Shown one piece after another: positions 1 through 5,649 of a stretch of 7,685 bases of DNA. The stretch comes from Candidatus Zixiibacteriota bacterium (GTDB taxonomy: Bacteria > Zixibacteria > MSB-5A5 > JAUVRN01). Position 1 is the first letter of the stretch, and every line of letters starts with the position of its first letter. Where the stretch lies: NCBI GenBank assembly GCA_030597645.1, contig JAUVRN010000077.1, positions 1-7,685 of the forward strand, given 5' to 3'. The translations under genes and the position numbers were made by a program. The notes under the pieces are model-generated. The model saw nothing but the letters and a program-made list of their open reading frames with translations, did not search any database and had not been told where the DNA came from.

Positions 1-1
1 C

Positions 2-394
2 ACGGTCCGGCAGGCTTCCCTGTCGCTGTCTGATCTGGGGCTGGTTTCGGGTGATGTGCGCTGGGTATTTTCGGACTCACTGCCGCCGGAGGTGGTGACC
101 GCCACCGATCCCGGTGCCGGCGCCCTGGTACCCAAGGGCAGTCATGTCACCCTCTACGTCAACCAGGGCAGTGGCCAGGATACGCTGGCCATGCCCAACC
201 TCGTCGGCACCACGCTGCAGGATGCCGCTAGTCTTCTACAGAAGCTGGGCCTGGAACTGGGCGTGGCCATCCGACAACACGCTGCGGACCTGGTACCGGG
301 CACCGTGCTGGAGCAGTCCGAACCGGAGGGTGGCATGGTACGACGCGGCGACGTCATCGACCTGGTCGTGGCCGCCCGGGAGGGCGAGGCATGA
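2..394 (+). CDS. PASTA-domain protein, C-terminal part (5' end outside window)
   Basis: The open frame enters from the left edge and gives 130 residues before the TGA at 392-394. Two PASTA-like units are visible: a truncated one at about residues 1-58 (ending in the typical VPKGSHVTLYVNQG) and a complete one at about 62-126 (AMPNLVGTTLQDA at its start, VPGTVLEQSEPEGG and VRRGDVIDLVV at its end). PASTA domains are known from cell-wall transpeptidases and PknB-type kinases, where they bind muropeptides, and from standalone membrane-anchored proteins. No kinase, transpeptidase or membrane segment lies in the visible part, so the class is undecided. A GTG at 56 could serve as a start, but the frame continues upstream with PASTA-like sequence, so it is probably internal. 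The stop overlaps the rpe start as ATGA, indicating translational coupling in one operon. Confidence 0.85.
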   Translation, partial: TVRQASLSLSDLGLVSGDVRWVFSDSLPPEVVTATDPGAGALVPKGSHVTLYVNQGSGQDTLAMPNLVGTTLQDAASLLQKLGLELGVAIRQHAADLVPGTVLEQSEPEGGMVRRGDVIDLVVAAREGEA

Positions 395-1041
395 AACGCG
401 GCGTCGCACCGTCCATCATCGCGGGCGACTGGGGACGCCTCGGCGAAGAGGCCAGGGCGGTCGAGGCGGCCGGGGCGGATTGGCTGCACATGGACGTCAT
501 GGACGGCCATTTCGTACCCAACATCACGTTCGGCCCGGACGTGGTACGGGCGACACGAAAAGCCGTATCAGTGCCGCTCGACACCCACCTCATGATATCC
601 GATCCGGACCAATACCTCGAGCGTTTCGCCGAGGCCGGCTCCGACATGATCTCCATTCACATCGAGGCACGCCCCGATCCGTCGGCGACACTCAGGCGCA
701 TACGTGAGCTGGGCAGACAGGCGGGGCTCGTGATCAATCCCCCGACACCGTTCGGCACCGTGGAGCCGTACCTCGGCGAGATCGACTTGCTGCTGGTGAT
801 GAGTGTCCGGCCGGGCTTCGCCGGTCAGGCCTTCATGCCGGAGGTCCTGGGCAAACTCTCGCAGGCACGCGACTGGCGCGAGCGACACGATGCACGATTC
901 TTGCTGGAGATCGACGGAGGAATCGGACCCGACACGGCCGGATCCGCCTGGGAGGCGGGCGCGGACGTAGTGGTTGCGGGCTCCGCGGTGATGCGACAAC
1001 CTGATTATCGGAAGGCGATCGAGAGTATTCGGGAGGCATGA
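391..1041 (+). CDS. rpe: Ribulose-phosphate 3-epimerase
   Basis: The enzyme interconverts D-ribulose 5-phosphate and D-xylulose 5-phosphate in the cytosolic pentose phosphate pathway. The 216-residue product has the normal length of this TIM-barrel family. It starts with the phosphate-barrel hallmark VAPSIIAGDW (residues 5-14). The metal and catalytic residues are in place: His33 and Asp35 in HMDVMDGHFVPN, His66 in DTHLMI, and Asp175 in EIDGGI. The phosphate-binding GSAVM near the C-terminus is also present. The mobile active-site loop reads SVRPGFAGQ (138-146) instead of the usual VNPGFGGQ, which makes a related sugar-phosphate epimerase such as allulose-6-phosphate epimerase a minor alternative. 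The ATG overlaps the PASTA gene stop by four bases, and the rpe stop overlaps the start of the next gene, so three genes appear co-translated. Confidence 0.96.
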   Translation: MKRGVAPSIIAGDWGRLGEEARAVEAAGADWLHMDVMDGHFVPNITFGPDVVRATRKAVSVPLDTHLMISDPDQYLERFAEAGSDMISIHIEARPDPSATLRRIRELGRQAGLVINPPTPFGTVEPYLGEIDLLLVMSVRPGFAGQAFMPEVLGKLSQARDWRERHDARFLLEIDGGIGPDTAGSAWEAGADVVVAGSAVMRQPDYRKAIESIREA

Positions 1042-1625
1042 TGCGACACGCACGGACCCACTCGTCGCGCGACCTCTGGGTCGCGCTGTTGTTTGTGCTC
1101 TTTTGCGGCACCTCGATATCGGCAACGGCGCAGGAGGATTTTTGCGGTATCACTCCTCAGTCGGCCCGCAGCATCGCAGCCGAGGTGATCAAACAGGCCG
1201 GCCATCCGTGCGATTCGGTGTCCGCTGCGTACTACGTGTCCGTGATGGCCTCGCGCCTCTCCCCCTACTACGTGGTCTACTTCCTCAAGGACAGCATGGT
1301 GGTCGGGGTCATGGAGGTGGATATGTGCGGACGCCAGGGTACTCCGCACCCGGGCATCCAGTACTCCGCGGACTCCGATCTGCGCTTCGACAGGTTGCTG
1401 CTCGAACCAGACGACGCGTTCCGGGTCCTGAGAGCCAGGACAGGTACGGAGCCGGCTTTTGCCACCCGGATCTTCCCATTCGGCCTGGTGGAAGATGCCA
1501 ACCTCCTCAGCACCATCGAGTTCTGGTGGATGATTCTGGATACGCGGGGCCGGTGGCACTATATGACCCGCGAAGGAGAATTCGTCGGCATCGGAACGCC
1601 CGCTCCCCTGCCCGGACAACGCTAG
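1041..1625 (+). CDS. Putative secreted protein of unknown function
   Basis: I do not recognise the family. The product is 194 residues from the ATG at 1041. An ATG at 1038 is also possible, but the GGGAGG at 1031-1036 sits at a better distance (4 nt) from 1041. The N-terminus looks like a signal peptide: a basic stretch (residues 1-10), a hydrophobic core LWVALLFVLFC (12-22) and an AxA site (Ala28-Thr-Ala30) before Gln31. Export through Sec and a location outside the cytoplasm are therefore likely. Cys22 does not sit in a good lipobox. The mature part has three cysteines (35, 57, 96) and a probable beta-rich segment around YYVVYFLKDSMVVGVMEVD. Its C-terminal half is rich in aromatic residues (FWWMILDTRGRWHYM). 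The start overlaps the rpe stop (TGATG), so it is co-translated with rpe; nothing in its sequence suggests a sugar-phosphate role. Confidence 0.75.
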   Translation: MRHARTHSSRDLWVALLFVLFCGTSISATAQEDFCGITPQSARSIAAEVIKQAGHPCDSVSAAYYVSVMASRLSPYYVVYFLKDSMVVGVMEVDMCGRQGTPHPGIQYSADSDLRFDRLLLEPDDAFRVLRARTGTEPAFATRIFPFGLVEDANLLSTIEFWWMILDTRGRWHYMTREGEFVGIGTPAPLPGQR

Positions 1626-1655
1626 CACCACCGGGGACCGGCGGAAAAGGTGGTG
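1626..1655 (+). terminator. Hairpin directly after the upstream operon, possible weak terminator
   Basis: A perfect 7-bp stem CACCACC (1626-1632) / GGTGGTG (1649-1655) begins at the base after the stop codon of the secreted-protein gene. Its loop is 16 nt. No T-run follows (AATTCCCGTC), so it is not a canonical intrinsic terminator. It could instead protect the 3' end or assist another mode of termination. Confidence 0.35.
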
Positions 1656-1704
1656 AATTCCCGTCTCAGGGCACCAGGTCAGTTTGACCGCGGAGAAGTT
1701 TCCG

Positions 1705-1736
1705 TTTGGTGATCGGCCCGTCATAGCCTACATTTG
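1705..1736 (+). promoter_or_regulatory. Bacteroidota-type promoter for ffh operon
   Basis: TTTG (1705-1708) and TACATTTG (1729-1736) are separated by 20 bp. This fits the -33 TTTG / -7 TANNTTTG promoter described for Bacteroidota housekeeping sigma factors (spacing 19-21). The start of transcription would fall near 1743, giving a leader of about 56 nt. It is placed correctly to drive ffh-rpsP-rimM-trmD-rplS. The call rests on the consensus only. Confidence 0.6.
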
Positions 1737-1743
1737 CGGGTTT

Positions 1744-1779
1744 GTGGCTCGCCAGCCCCAGGGCTTAGCGTGAAGCCAC
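1744..1779 (+). promoter_or_regulatory. Predicted stem-loop at the 5' end of the ffh leader
   Basis: GTGGCT (1744-1749) can pair with AGCCAC (1774-1779). The loop contains a smaller CCC/GGG pairing and a competing GGCTT...AAGCC stem (1762-1777). If transcription starts near 1743, the hairpin lies at the very 5' end of the mRNA, about 20 nt before the ffh ATG. It could stabilise the mRNA or be a control element. No ligand-binding riboswitch family is recognised. Confidence 0.35.
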
Positions 1780-1798
1780 TGCGTAAAGCTTAAAAATC

Positions 1799-3121
1799 AT
1801 GTTCGAAGAACTGTCTACGAGACTCGAGGGCGTCTTCAGGACGCTGCGAGGGCGCGGCAAACTGACCGAGGCCAGTGTCGAAGAAGCGCTCAAGGAAGTG
1901 CGGCGAGCGCTGCTCGAAGCCGACGTCAACTTCCGCGTGGTTAAGGACTTCATCGCCCGGGTATCCGAAGAGGCCCTGGGTCATAAGGTGCTCACCAGCA
2001 TCACCCCTGGCCAGCAGGTCGTGGGGATCGTGCACCGCGAGCTGGTGACCCTGCTTGGCGCCGAGAGTCCCACCCTGGAGCTGTCCGGATCACCCGCCGT
2101 GATCATGCTGGTGGGCCTGCAGGGCTCAGGCAAGACGACCACCTGTGCCAAGCTTGCGCTGCATCTGCGCAAGAGCGGGCGGAAACCCGTGCTTGTGGGC
2201 GCCGACGTGTACCGGCCCGCCGCAAAGGATCAGCTTGCCCAGCTCGCCGACAGTCTCGATCTGCCGAGTTACACGAGCGACGCAGATCCGGTGAGCATTG
2301 CCCAGCAGGCCGTAGCCAGGGCGCCGCGCGAAAACTGGGATACCGTCCTCGTGGATACGGCCGGGCGCCTTCACATCGACGACGAGCTGATGCAGGAGCT
2401 GGAGCGGATCCGTGACGTGGTCAAGCCGGTGGAAACGCTCTACGTGGCCGACGCTATGTCGGGCCAGGAGGCGGTCCATGTTGCCGAGTCTTTCCACAGC
2501 CGGCTCGGCGTGACCGGCATCATCTTCGCCAAGATCGACGGGGATGCGCGCGGCGGTGCCGCGCTGTCCATCCGCGCGGTCACCGGTATTCCGATCAAGT
2601 TTCTCGGTACCGGTGAGAAGCCCTCCAATTTCGAACCGTTCCACGCCGATCGCCTGGCGTCGCGCATTCTCGGCATGGGTGACGTGGTCACCCTGGTGGA
2701 AAAAGCGCAGGAAGCGGTGGACGGCCAGGAGGCGGAAAAGCTGGCCAGGAAGCTCCGCAAGGAAGCTTTTACATTCGAGGATTTCCTGACCCAGTTGCAC
2801 CAGCTCAAGAAAATGGGTTCCCTGTCGGATATCCTCGGCATGCTTCCGGGCATGGGCGGCGGCAAGCTCAAGGGACTCGAGGTGGACGACCGTTCCCTGG
2901 TACGTATCGAAGCCATGATCCAGTCGATGACGCCTCACGAGCGGCAGCATCCGGACGTGCTCAACGGTTCGCGTCGCAAGCGCATCGCGCGCGGCAGCGG
3001 CAGCACGATTCAGGACGTCAACCGGTTCCTCAAGCAGTTCGTGGCCATGCAGAAGATGGCCCGGCAGATGGCATCGGGCAAACTTCCGCACGGCATGAAG
3101 TTGGGGATTCCAGGACTGTAA
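1799..3121 (+). CDS. ffh: Signal recognition particle protein Ffh (SRP54)
   Basis: Ffh binds 4.5S RNA and signal sequences of nascent chains and, with FtsY, delivers ribosomes to the membrane translocon. The product is 440 residues, the usual length. It has an N-terminal helical bundle (about 1-95), the GTPase domain (about 96-295) and the methionine-rich M domain. Visible GTPase motifs are GLQGSGKTTT (106-115), the DVYRPAA box (136-142), DTAGR (186-190) and GDARGG (248-253). The guanine-specificity motif reads AKID (244-247) rather than the usual TKxD. The M domain has GSLSDILGMLPGMGG, the RNA-binding LNGSRRKRIARGSG, and a methionine-rich VAMQKMARQM. There is no Shine-Dalgarno sequence before the ATG; the upstream bases are A-rich (TAAAAATC), as is common in Bacteroidota. 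It is the first gene of the ribosomal operon and is preceded by its own promoter. Confidence 0.98.
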   Translation: MFEELSTRLEGVFRTLRGRGKLTEASVEEALKEVRRALLEADVNFRVVKDFIARVSEEALGHKVLTSITPGQQVVGIVHRELVTLLGAESPTLELSGSPAVIMLVGLQGSGKTTTCAKLALHLRKSGRKPVLVGADVYRPAAKDQLAQLADSLDLPSYTSDADPVSIAQQAVARAPRENWDTVLVDTAGRLHIDDELMQELERIRDVVKPVETLYVADAMSGQEAVHVAESFHSRLGVTGIIFAKIDGDARGGAALSIRAVTGIPIKFLGTGEKPSNFEPFHADRLASRILGMGDVVTLVEKAQEAVDGQEAEKLARKLRKEAFTFEDFLTQLHQLKKMGSLSDILGMLPGMGGGKLKGLEVDDRSLVRIEAMIQSMTPHERQHPDVLNGSRRKRIARGSGSTIQDVNRFLKQFVAMQKMARQMASGKLPHGMKLGIPGL

Positions 3122-3166
3122 ACTTGAACGCGAACGACCAAATAGATTTCACACGAACACCTGTAC

Positions 3167-3182
3167 AGGAGCAGTAGATTTG
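3167..3182 (+). promoter_or_regulatory. Shine-Dalgarno and TTG start of rpsP
   Basis: AGGAG at 3167-3171 lies 8 nt before the TTG at 3180. It fixes this codon as the start of S16, because the conserved STKIRLRRMG sequence begins right after it. The next ATG, at S16 Met10, would remove the conserved N-terminus. Confidence 0.75.
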
Positions 3183-3788
3183 TCGACCAAGATCAGATTG
3201 CGGCGAATGGGTAAGAAGAAACAGCCCTTCTATCGCATCGTCGTGGCAGACTCGCGCAAAGCGCGCGACAGTCGAGCCATTGAGGAAATCGGCACGTACA
3301 ATCCCATCACTCGTCCGGGACGCATTACCGTCCAGGAAGAGCGTATCTACGAGTGGCTGGGACTCGGCGCCGAACTGTCCGACACCGTGAACAGTCTCTT
3401 CCGCCGCATCGGCCTCATGCAAAAGTGGTCGCTGATGAAGGCAGGGCAGGACGTCAGCGACATGGAGATCAAGACCGAGCTGGTTGAGACGACCAAGCCG
3501 ACACGCCGCGGCAAGAAGGCCAAGGCCGCGGAGGCGGAAGCCACCGCTGCCAAGACGGAGGCTCCGGCCGCCGCGGCCAACCCCGCCACTGCCAAAACGG
3601 AGGCTCCGGCCGCCGAGGCCAAACCCGCCGCTGCCAAAACGGAGGCTCCGGCCGCCGAGGCCAAACCCGCCGCTGCCAAAACGGAGGCTCCGGCCGCCGA
3701 GGAAGCGCAGGCGGAAGAGGTGCAGGCCGAAGCGGCACCCGCCGAAGAACCGGCGGTCGAAGAAAAGACCGAAGAAAGCAACAACTGA
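3180..3788 (+). CDS. rpsP: Small ribosomal subunit protein bS16 with long acidic C-terminal tail
   Basis: S16 binds the 5' domain of 16S rRNA and is needed for 30S assembly. The core (about residues 1-85) is typical: KIRLRRMGKKKQPFYRIVVADSR (4-26), EEIGTYNP (35-42) and a conserved DTVNSLFRRIG (68-78). The protein is 202 residues, roughly twice the usual length. A basic linker (KPTRRGKKAKA, 106-116) is followed by an 86-residue tail made almost only of Ala, Glu, Lys, Pro and Thr. The tail contains a 14-residue repeat (AKTEAPAAEAKPAA) and ends in an E-rich stretch. By my count it has 19 Glu and 7 Lys, so it is acidic overall. Alanine-rich S16 extensions are known in several phyla; a tail with this repeat is unusual. 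The start is TTG. It lies 58 bp after ffh and 15 bp before rimM. Confidence 0.96.
   Translation: MSTKIRLRRMGKKKQPFYRIVVADSRKARDSRAIEEIGTYNPITRPGRITVQEERIYEWLGLGAELSDTVNSLFRRIGLMQKWSLMKAGQDVSDMEIKTELVETTKPTRRGKKAKAAEAEATAAKTEAPAAAANPATAKTEAPAAEAKPAAAKTEAPAAEAKPAAAKTEAPAAEEAQAEEVQAEAAPAEEPAVEEKTEESNN
3547..3702 (+). repeat. 42-bp in-frame tandem repeat in rpsP, about 3.7 copies
   Basis: The unit starts CTGCCAAAACGGAGG and codes for 14 residues. Copies lie at 3547-3588, 3589-3630, 3631-3672 and 3673-3702 (partial). The second and third are identical; the first differs at four bases. Identity at the nucleotide level, including silent sites, points to recent duplication by slippage or unequal recombination. 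Confidence 0.93.
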
Positions 3789-3803
3789 GGCCGATAGCCG
3801 GTC

Positions 3804-4328
3804 ATGTCCGAACGCGTGGTGATCGGTATCGTTCGCCGTACGCGCGGTGTGCATGGCGAGCTGGTGGTCGAATCTCTTACCGATCTGCCGAATCGATTCG
3901 AGGAACTTGAACACGTGTACCTGGTCACGCCCATGGGCACCGAAGATGTGATGATCGAGCGAGTGCGGTACAAGAAGGGCACCGAGGTGTGGCTGAGTCT
4001 GGCCGAGATCACCGACCGTATACGCGGCAAGTCGCTGCGCGGCGCGACGATTGAAATCGACATCGACAGGCGTCCCGATCCTCCCGAAGGCGCATATTAC
4101 TACGACCAGCTCGAAGGTCTCGACGTGTACGACACCCACGAGCGCCACCTGGGCCGGCTGACCCGGGTGTACCCGCGGGGAGGCCAGGATGTGTACGGCG
4201 TCACCACGGCATGGGGCGAAGTGCTCGTACCGGCCACAGATGCCATCATCAAGTCCATCGATCCCAGGGCGGGCCGCATGGTCATTGACCCGCCGGCCGG
4301 CCTGATGGAGCCCGACCGTGCGGATTGA
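3804..4328 (+). CDS. rimM: Ribosome maturation factor RimM
   Basis: RimM binds S19 and acts on maturation of the 30S head and on 16S rRNA processing. The 174-residue product matches the family length. The N-terminal RimM barrel domain shows IGIVRRTRGVHGELVVES (7-24). The C-terminal PRC-barrel shows EGAYYYDQLEGLDVYD with its aromatic cluster, followed by GGQDVYGV and GEVLVPATDA, the usual end of the domain. The ATG at 3804 has only a weak, distant GAGG upstream, so translation may depend on coupling from rpsP, 15 bp away. Its stop overlaps the trmD start by 11 bp. The order rpsP-rimM-trmD-rplS is the conserved bacterial arrangement. Confidence 0.96.
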   Translation: MSERVVIGIVRRTRGVHGELVVESLTDLPNRFEELEHVYLVTPMGTEDVMIERVRYKKGTEVWLSLAEITDRIRGKSLRGATIEIDIDRRPDPPEGAYYYDQLEGLDVYDTHERHLGRLTRVYPRGGQDVYGVTTAWGEVLVPATDAIIKSIDPRAGRMVIDPPAGLMEPDRAD

Positions 4329-5022
4329 CATCCTGACACTCTTTCCGGACGGGCTTCGCGCCGTATTGTCCGAAAGTGTCTGCGGACGTGCGTGTACGTC
4401 GGGCAAAGTCAAGATGACGGTGACTGACCTTCGTGCCTTCGCGGAGGACAAACATCGGCTGGCCGACGACACACCCTACGGCGGCGGTGGGGGCATGGTC
4501 ATGCTGCCCGAAGTCGTGGCCCGGGCGGTAGAATCGGTAAGCACGCAGGAAGCCGCAAGGATCGTGCTCGATCCGACCGGAGAGCGATTCACCCAGTCTC
4601 TCGCCCAGGAGTTGTCCCTGGCCCCTCACCTGATCCTGGTGTGCGGTCATTACAAGGGCATTGACGAACGTGTCCTGGAGCAGTTGAAGCTGCGACCCGT
4701 TTCCATCGGTGACTACGTGCTCACGGGCGGCGAGCCCGCCGCGTGGGTGCTGACGGATGCGGTGGTCCGGATGCTGCCCGGTGTGCTGGGCGATTTCGAA
4801 TCGGCACAGAGTGACAGTTTTTTTGATGAAGGACTTCTGGGACCGGCGGTCTACACCAGACCCGCGGTCTGGCGCGGACAGTCGGTCCCCGAAGCCCTGA
4901 TGTCCGGTGATCACGCCTGCATCCGGGCATGGCGCCGGCAGTCCAGCATCGAGCGCACGCGGCAGCGCCGCCCCGACCTGCAGGACGAAGCGGCACGAGA
5001 GGAACACGCAGGGCAGGTTTGA
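4318..5022 (+). CDS. trmD: tRNA (guanine-N1)-methyltransferase TrmD
   Basis: TrmD methylates G37 of tRNAs using S-adenosylmethionine, which prevents +1 frameshifting. It is a dimeric SPOUT enzyme with a trefoil knot. The 234-residue product starts with the signature RIDILTLFPD. Other signatures are DDTPYGGGGGMVM (50-62), the knot motifs CGHYKGIDERV (109-119) and SIGDYVLTGGEPAA (129-142), the catalytic Asp166 in SDSF, and the C-terminal YTRPAVWRG ... SIERTRQRRPDL. All parts needed for activity are present. The start is GTG at 4318, with GGAG at 4307-4310 spaced 7 nt away. It overlaps the end of rimM by 11 bp, indicating translational coupling. The CGHYKG and SDSF/YTRPA segments resemble those of Bacteroidota more than proteobacterial forms. 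Confidence 0.97.
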   Translation: MRIDILTLFPDGLRAVLSESVCGRACTSGKVKMTVTDLRAFAEDKHRLADDTPYGGGGGMVMLPEVVARAVESVSTQEAARIVLDPTGERFTQSLAQELSLAPHLILVCGHYKGIDERVLEQLKLRPVSIGDYVLTGGEPAAWVLTDAVVRMLPGVLGDFESAQSDSFFDEGLLGPAVYTRPAVWRGQSVPEALMSGDHACIRAWRRQSSIERTRQRRPDLQDEAAREEHAGQV

Positions 5023-5050
5023 ATACGAGCTTTCAGAGGAGCAGTATGTT

Positions 5051-5578
5051 ATGAACGAGATCATTCGTGAGATAGAAAAGTCCATGCTCAAAGAGCAGAA
5101 GGTCGATTTCAATCCGGGCGATACCCTGCGCGTTCACGTGCGCATCAAGGAAGGCGACAAGGAGCGCATCCAGGTGTTTCAGGGCACCGTGATAGGACGT
5201 CGCGGTGGCGGAGTGGGCGCGTCCTTTACGGTGCGCAAAGTCTCCGGCGGTATCGGCGTAGAGCGTGTATTCCCGCTGCACTCGCCCAATATTGCCAAGA
5301 TCGAGCGCATCCGCGAGGGACAGGTTCGCCGCGCCAAGCTCTACTATCTGCGCGGTCTCACCGGCAAATCGGCTCGCATTGCCGAGAAGAAAAAGGACAC
5401 TGACGTGACCGCGTCCGCGGCTGCGGCAAAGCGCGCGAAGGCCACATCGGCAGAGCCAAAGGCAGAGCCGGAGGCGAAGGCGAAGCCGGAGGCGAAGGCG
5501 AAGGCGGAGGCGAAGGCGGAGGCGAAGGCGAAGGCGAAGGCGAAGGCGAAGCCGGAGACAAAGGCCAAGAAGGAGTAG
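5051..5578 (+). CDS. rplS: Large ribosomal subunit protein bL19 with long basic C-terminal tail
   Basis: L19 lies at the 30S-50S interface and contributes to an intersubunit bridge. The core (about residues 1-115) is canonical: FNPGDTLRVHVRIKEGDKERIQVFQG (20-45), GVGASFTVRKVSGGIGVERVFPLHSP (54-79) and RRAKLYYLRGLTGKSARI (93-110). The ATG at 5051 is chosen because AGAGGAG (5035-5041) lies 9 nt upstream and the protein start MNEIIREIEK matches the family. The same frame is open further upstream, but that part reads over the end of trmD. The protein is 175 residues against the usual 115-120. The extra C-terminal 56 residues are mostly Ala, Lys, Glu and Pro in an EAKAKA pattern; I count 17 Lys/Arg and 8 Glu, so the tail is strongly basic. 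A terminator follows 22 bp after the stop. Confidence 0.97.
   Translation: MNEIIREIEKSMLKEQKVDFNPGDTLRVHVRIKEGDKERIQVFQGTVIGRRGGGVGASFTVRKVSGGIGVERVFPLHSPNIAKIERIREGQVRRAKLYYLRGLTGKSARIAEKKKDTDVTASAAAAKRAKATSAEPKAEPEAKAKPEAKAKAEAKAEAKAKAKAKAKPETKAKKE
5471..5554 (+). repeat. 6-bp repeat (AAG/GAG-GCG) in the rplS tail, 14 units
   Basis: Fourteen consecutive RAGGCG-like hexamers, two with CCG in place of GCG, code for alternating Lys/Glu and Ala. Alanine is coded only by GCG and lysine only by AAG here. This is expected for an array grown by slippage of a short unit. Confidence 0.9.
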
Positions 5579-5599
5579 CCTTCTCGCCTGCGAATTGCG

Positions 5600-5630
5600 A
5601 CGGGTCACTTCGGGGTGGCCCGTTTTTTTT
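5600..5630 (+). terminator. Intrinsic terminator after rplS
   Basis: ACGGGTCAC (5600-5608) pairs with GTGGCCCGT (5615-5623), including one G-U pair. The loop is six nt (TTCGGG), and eight T residues follow (5623-5630). This is a textbook rho-independent terminator ending the ffh-rplS operon 20 bp before the rnhB start. Confidence 0.93.
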
Positions 5631-5649
5631 GTCCAGGTTAGACTAGGGC

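Noticed and set aside
2126..3091. 321-codon minus-strand frame
   Set aside because: Antisense to the conserved GTPase and M domains of ffh; a GC-bias shadow.
3143..3150. TAGATTTC as a second Bacteroidota-type promoter before rpsP
   Set aside because: One base off the consensus, and the only upstream TTG is about 16 bp away, too close. Not enough to call.
3547..3702. CRISPR-like array
   Set aside because: The units are directly adjacent, lack unique spacers, and are in frame within rpsP; it is a protein-coding tandem repeat.
3030..4472. 480-codon open frame on the minus strand
   Set aside because: It is longer than any real gene here but lies antisense to rpsP, rimM and parts of ffh and trmD, all clearly conserved. 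Its Gly/Leu/Arg-rich repeats are the complement of the S16 tail, and it has no recognisable domain.
4907..5050. Upstream extension of rplS in the same frame
   Set aside because: It overlaps the conserved C-terminus of trmD, has no L19 similarity, and a good Shine-Dalgarno sequence precedes the ATG at 5051.
5033..5608. Minus-strand frame with a long Leu-Arg repeat
   Set aside because: It is the complement of the hexamer array in rplS and covers the conserved L19 core.
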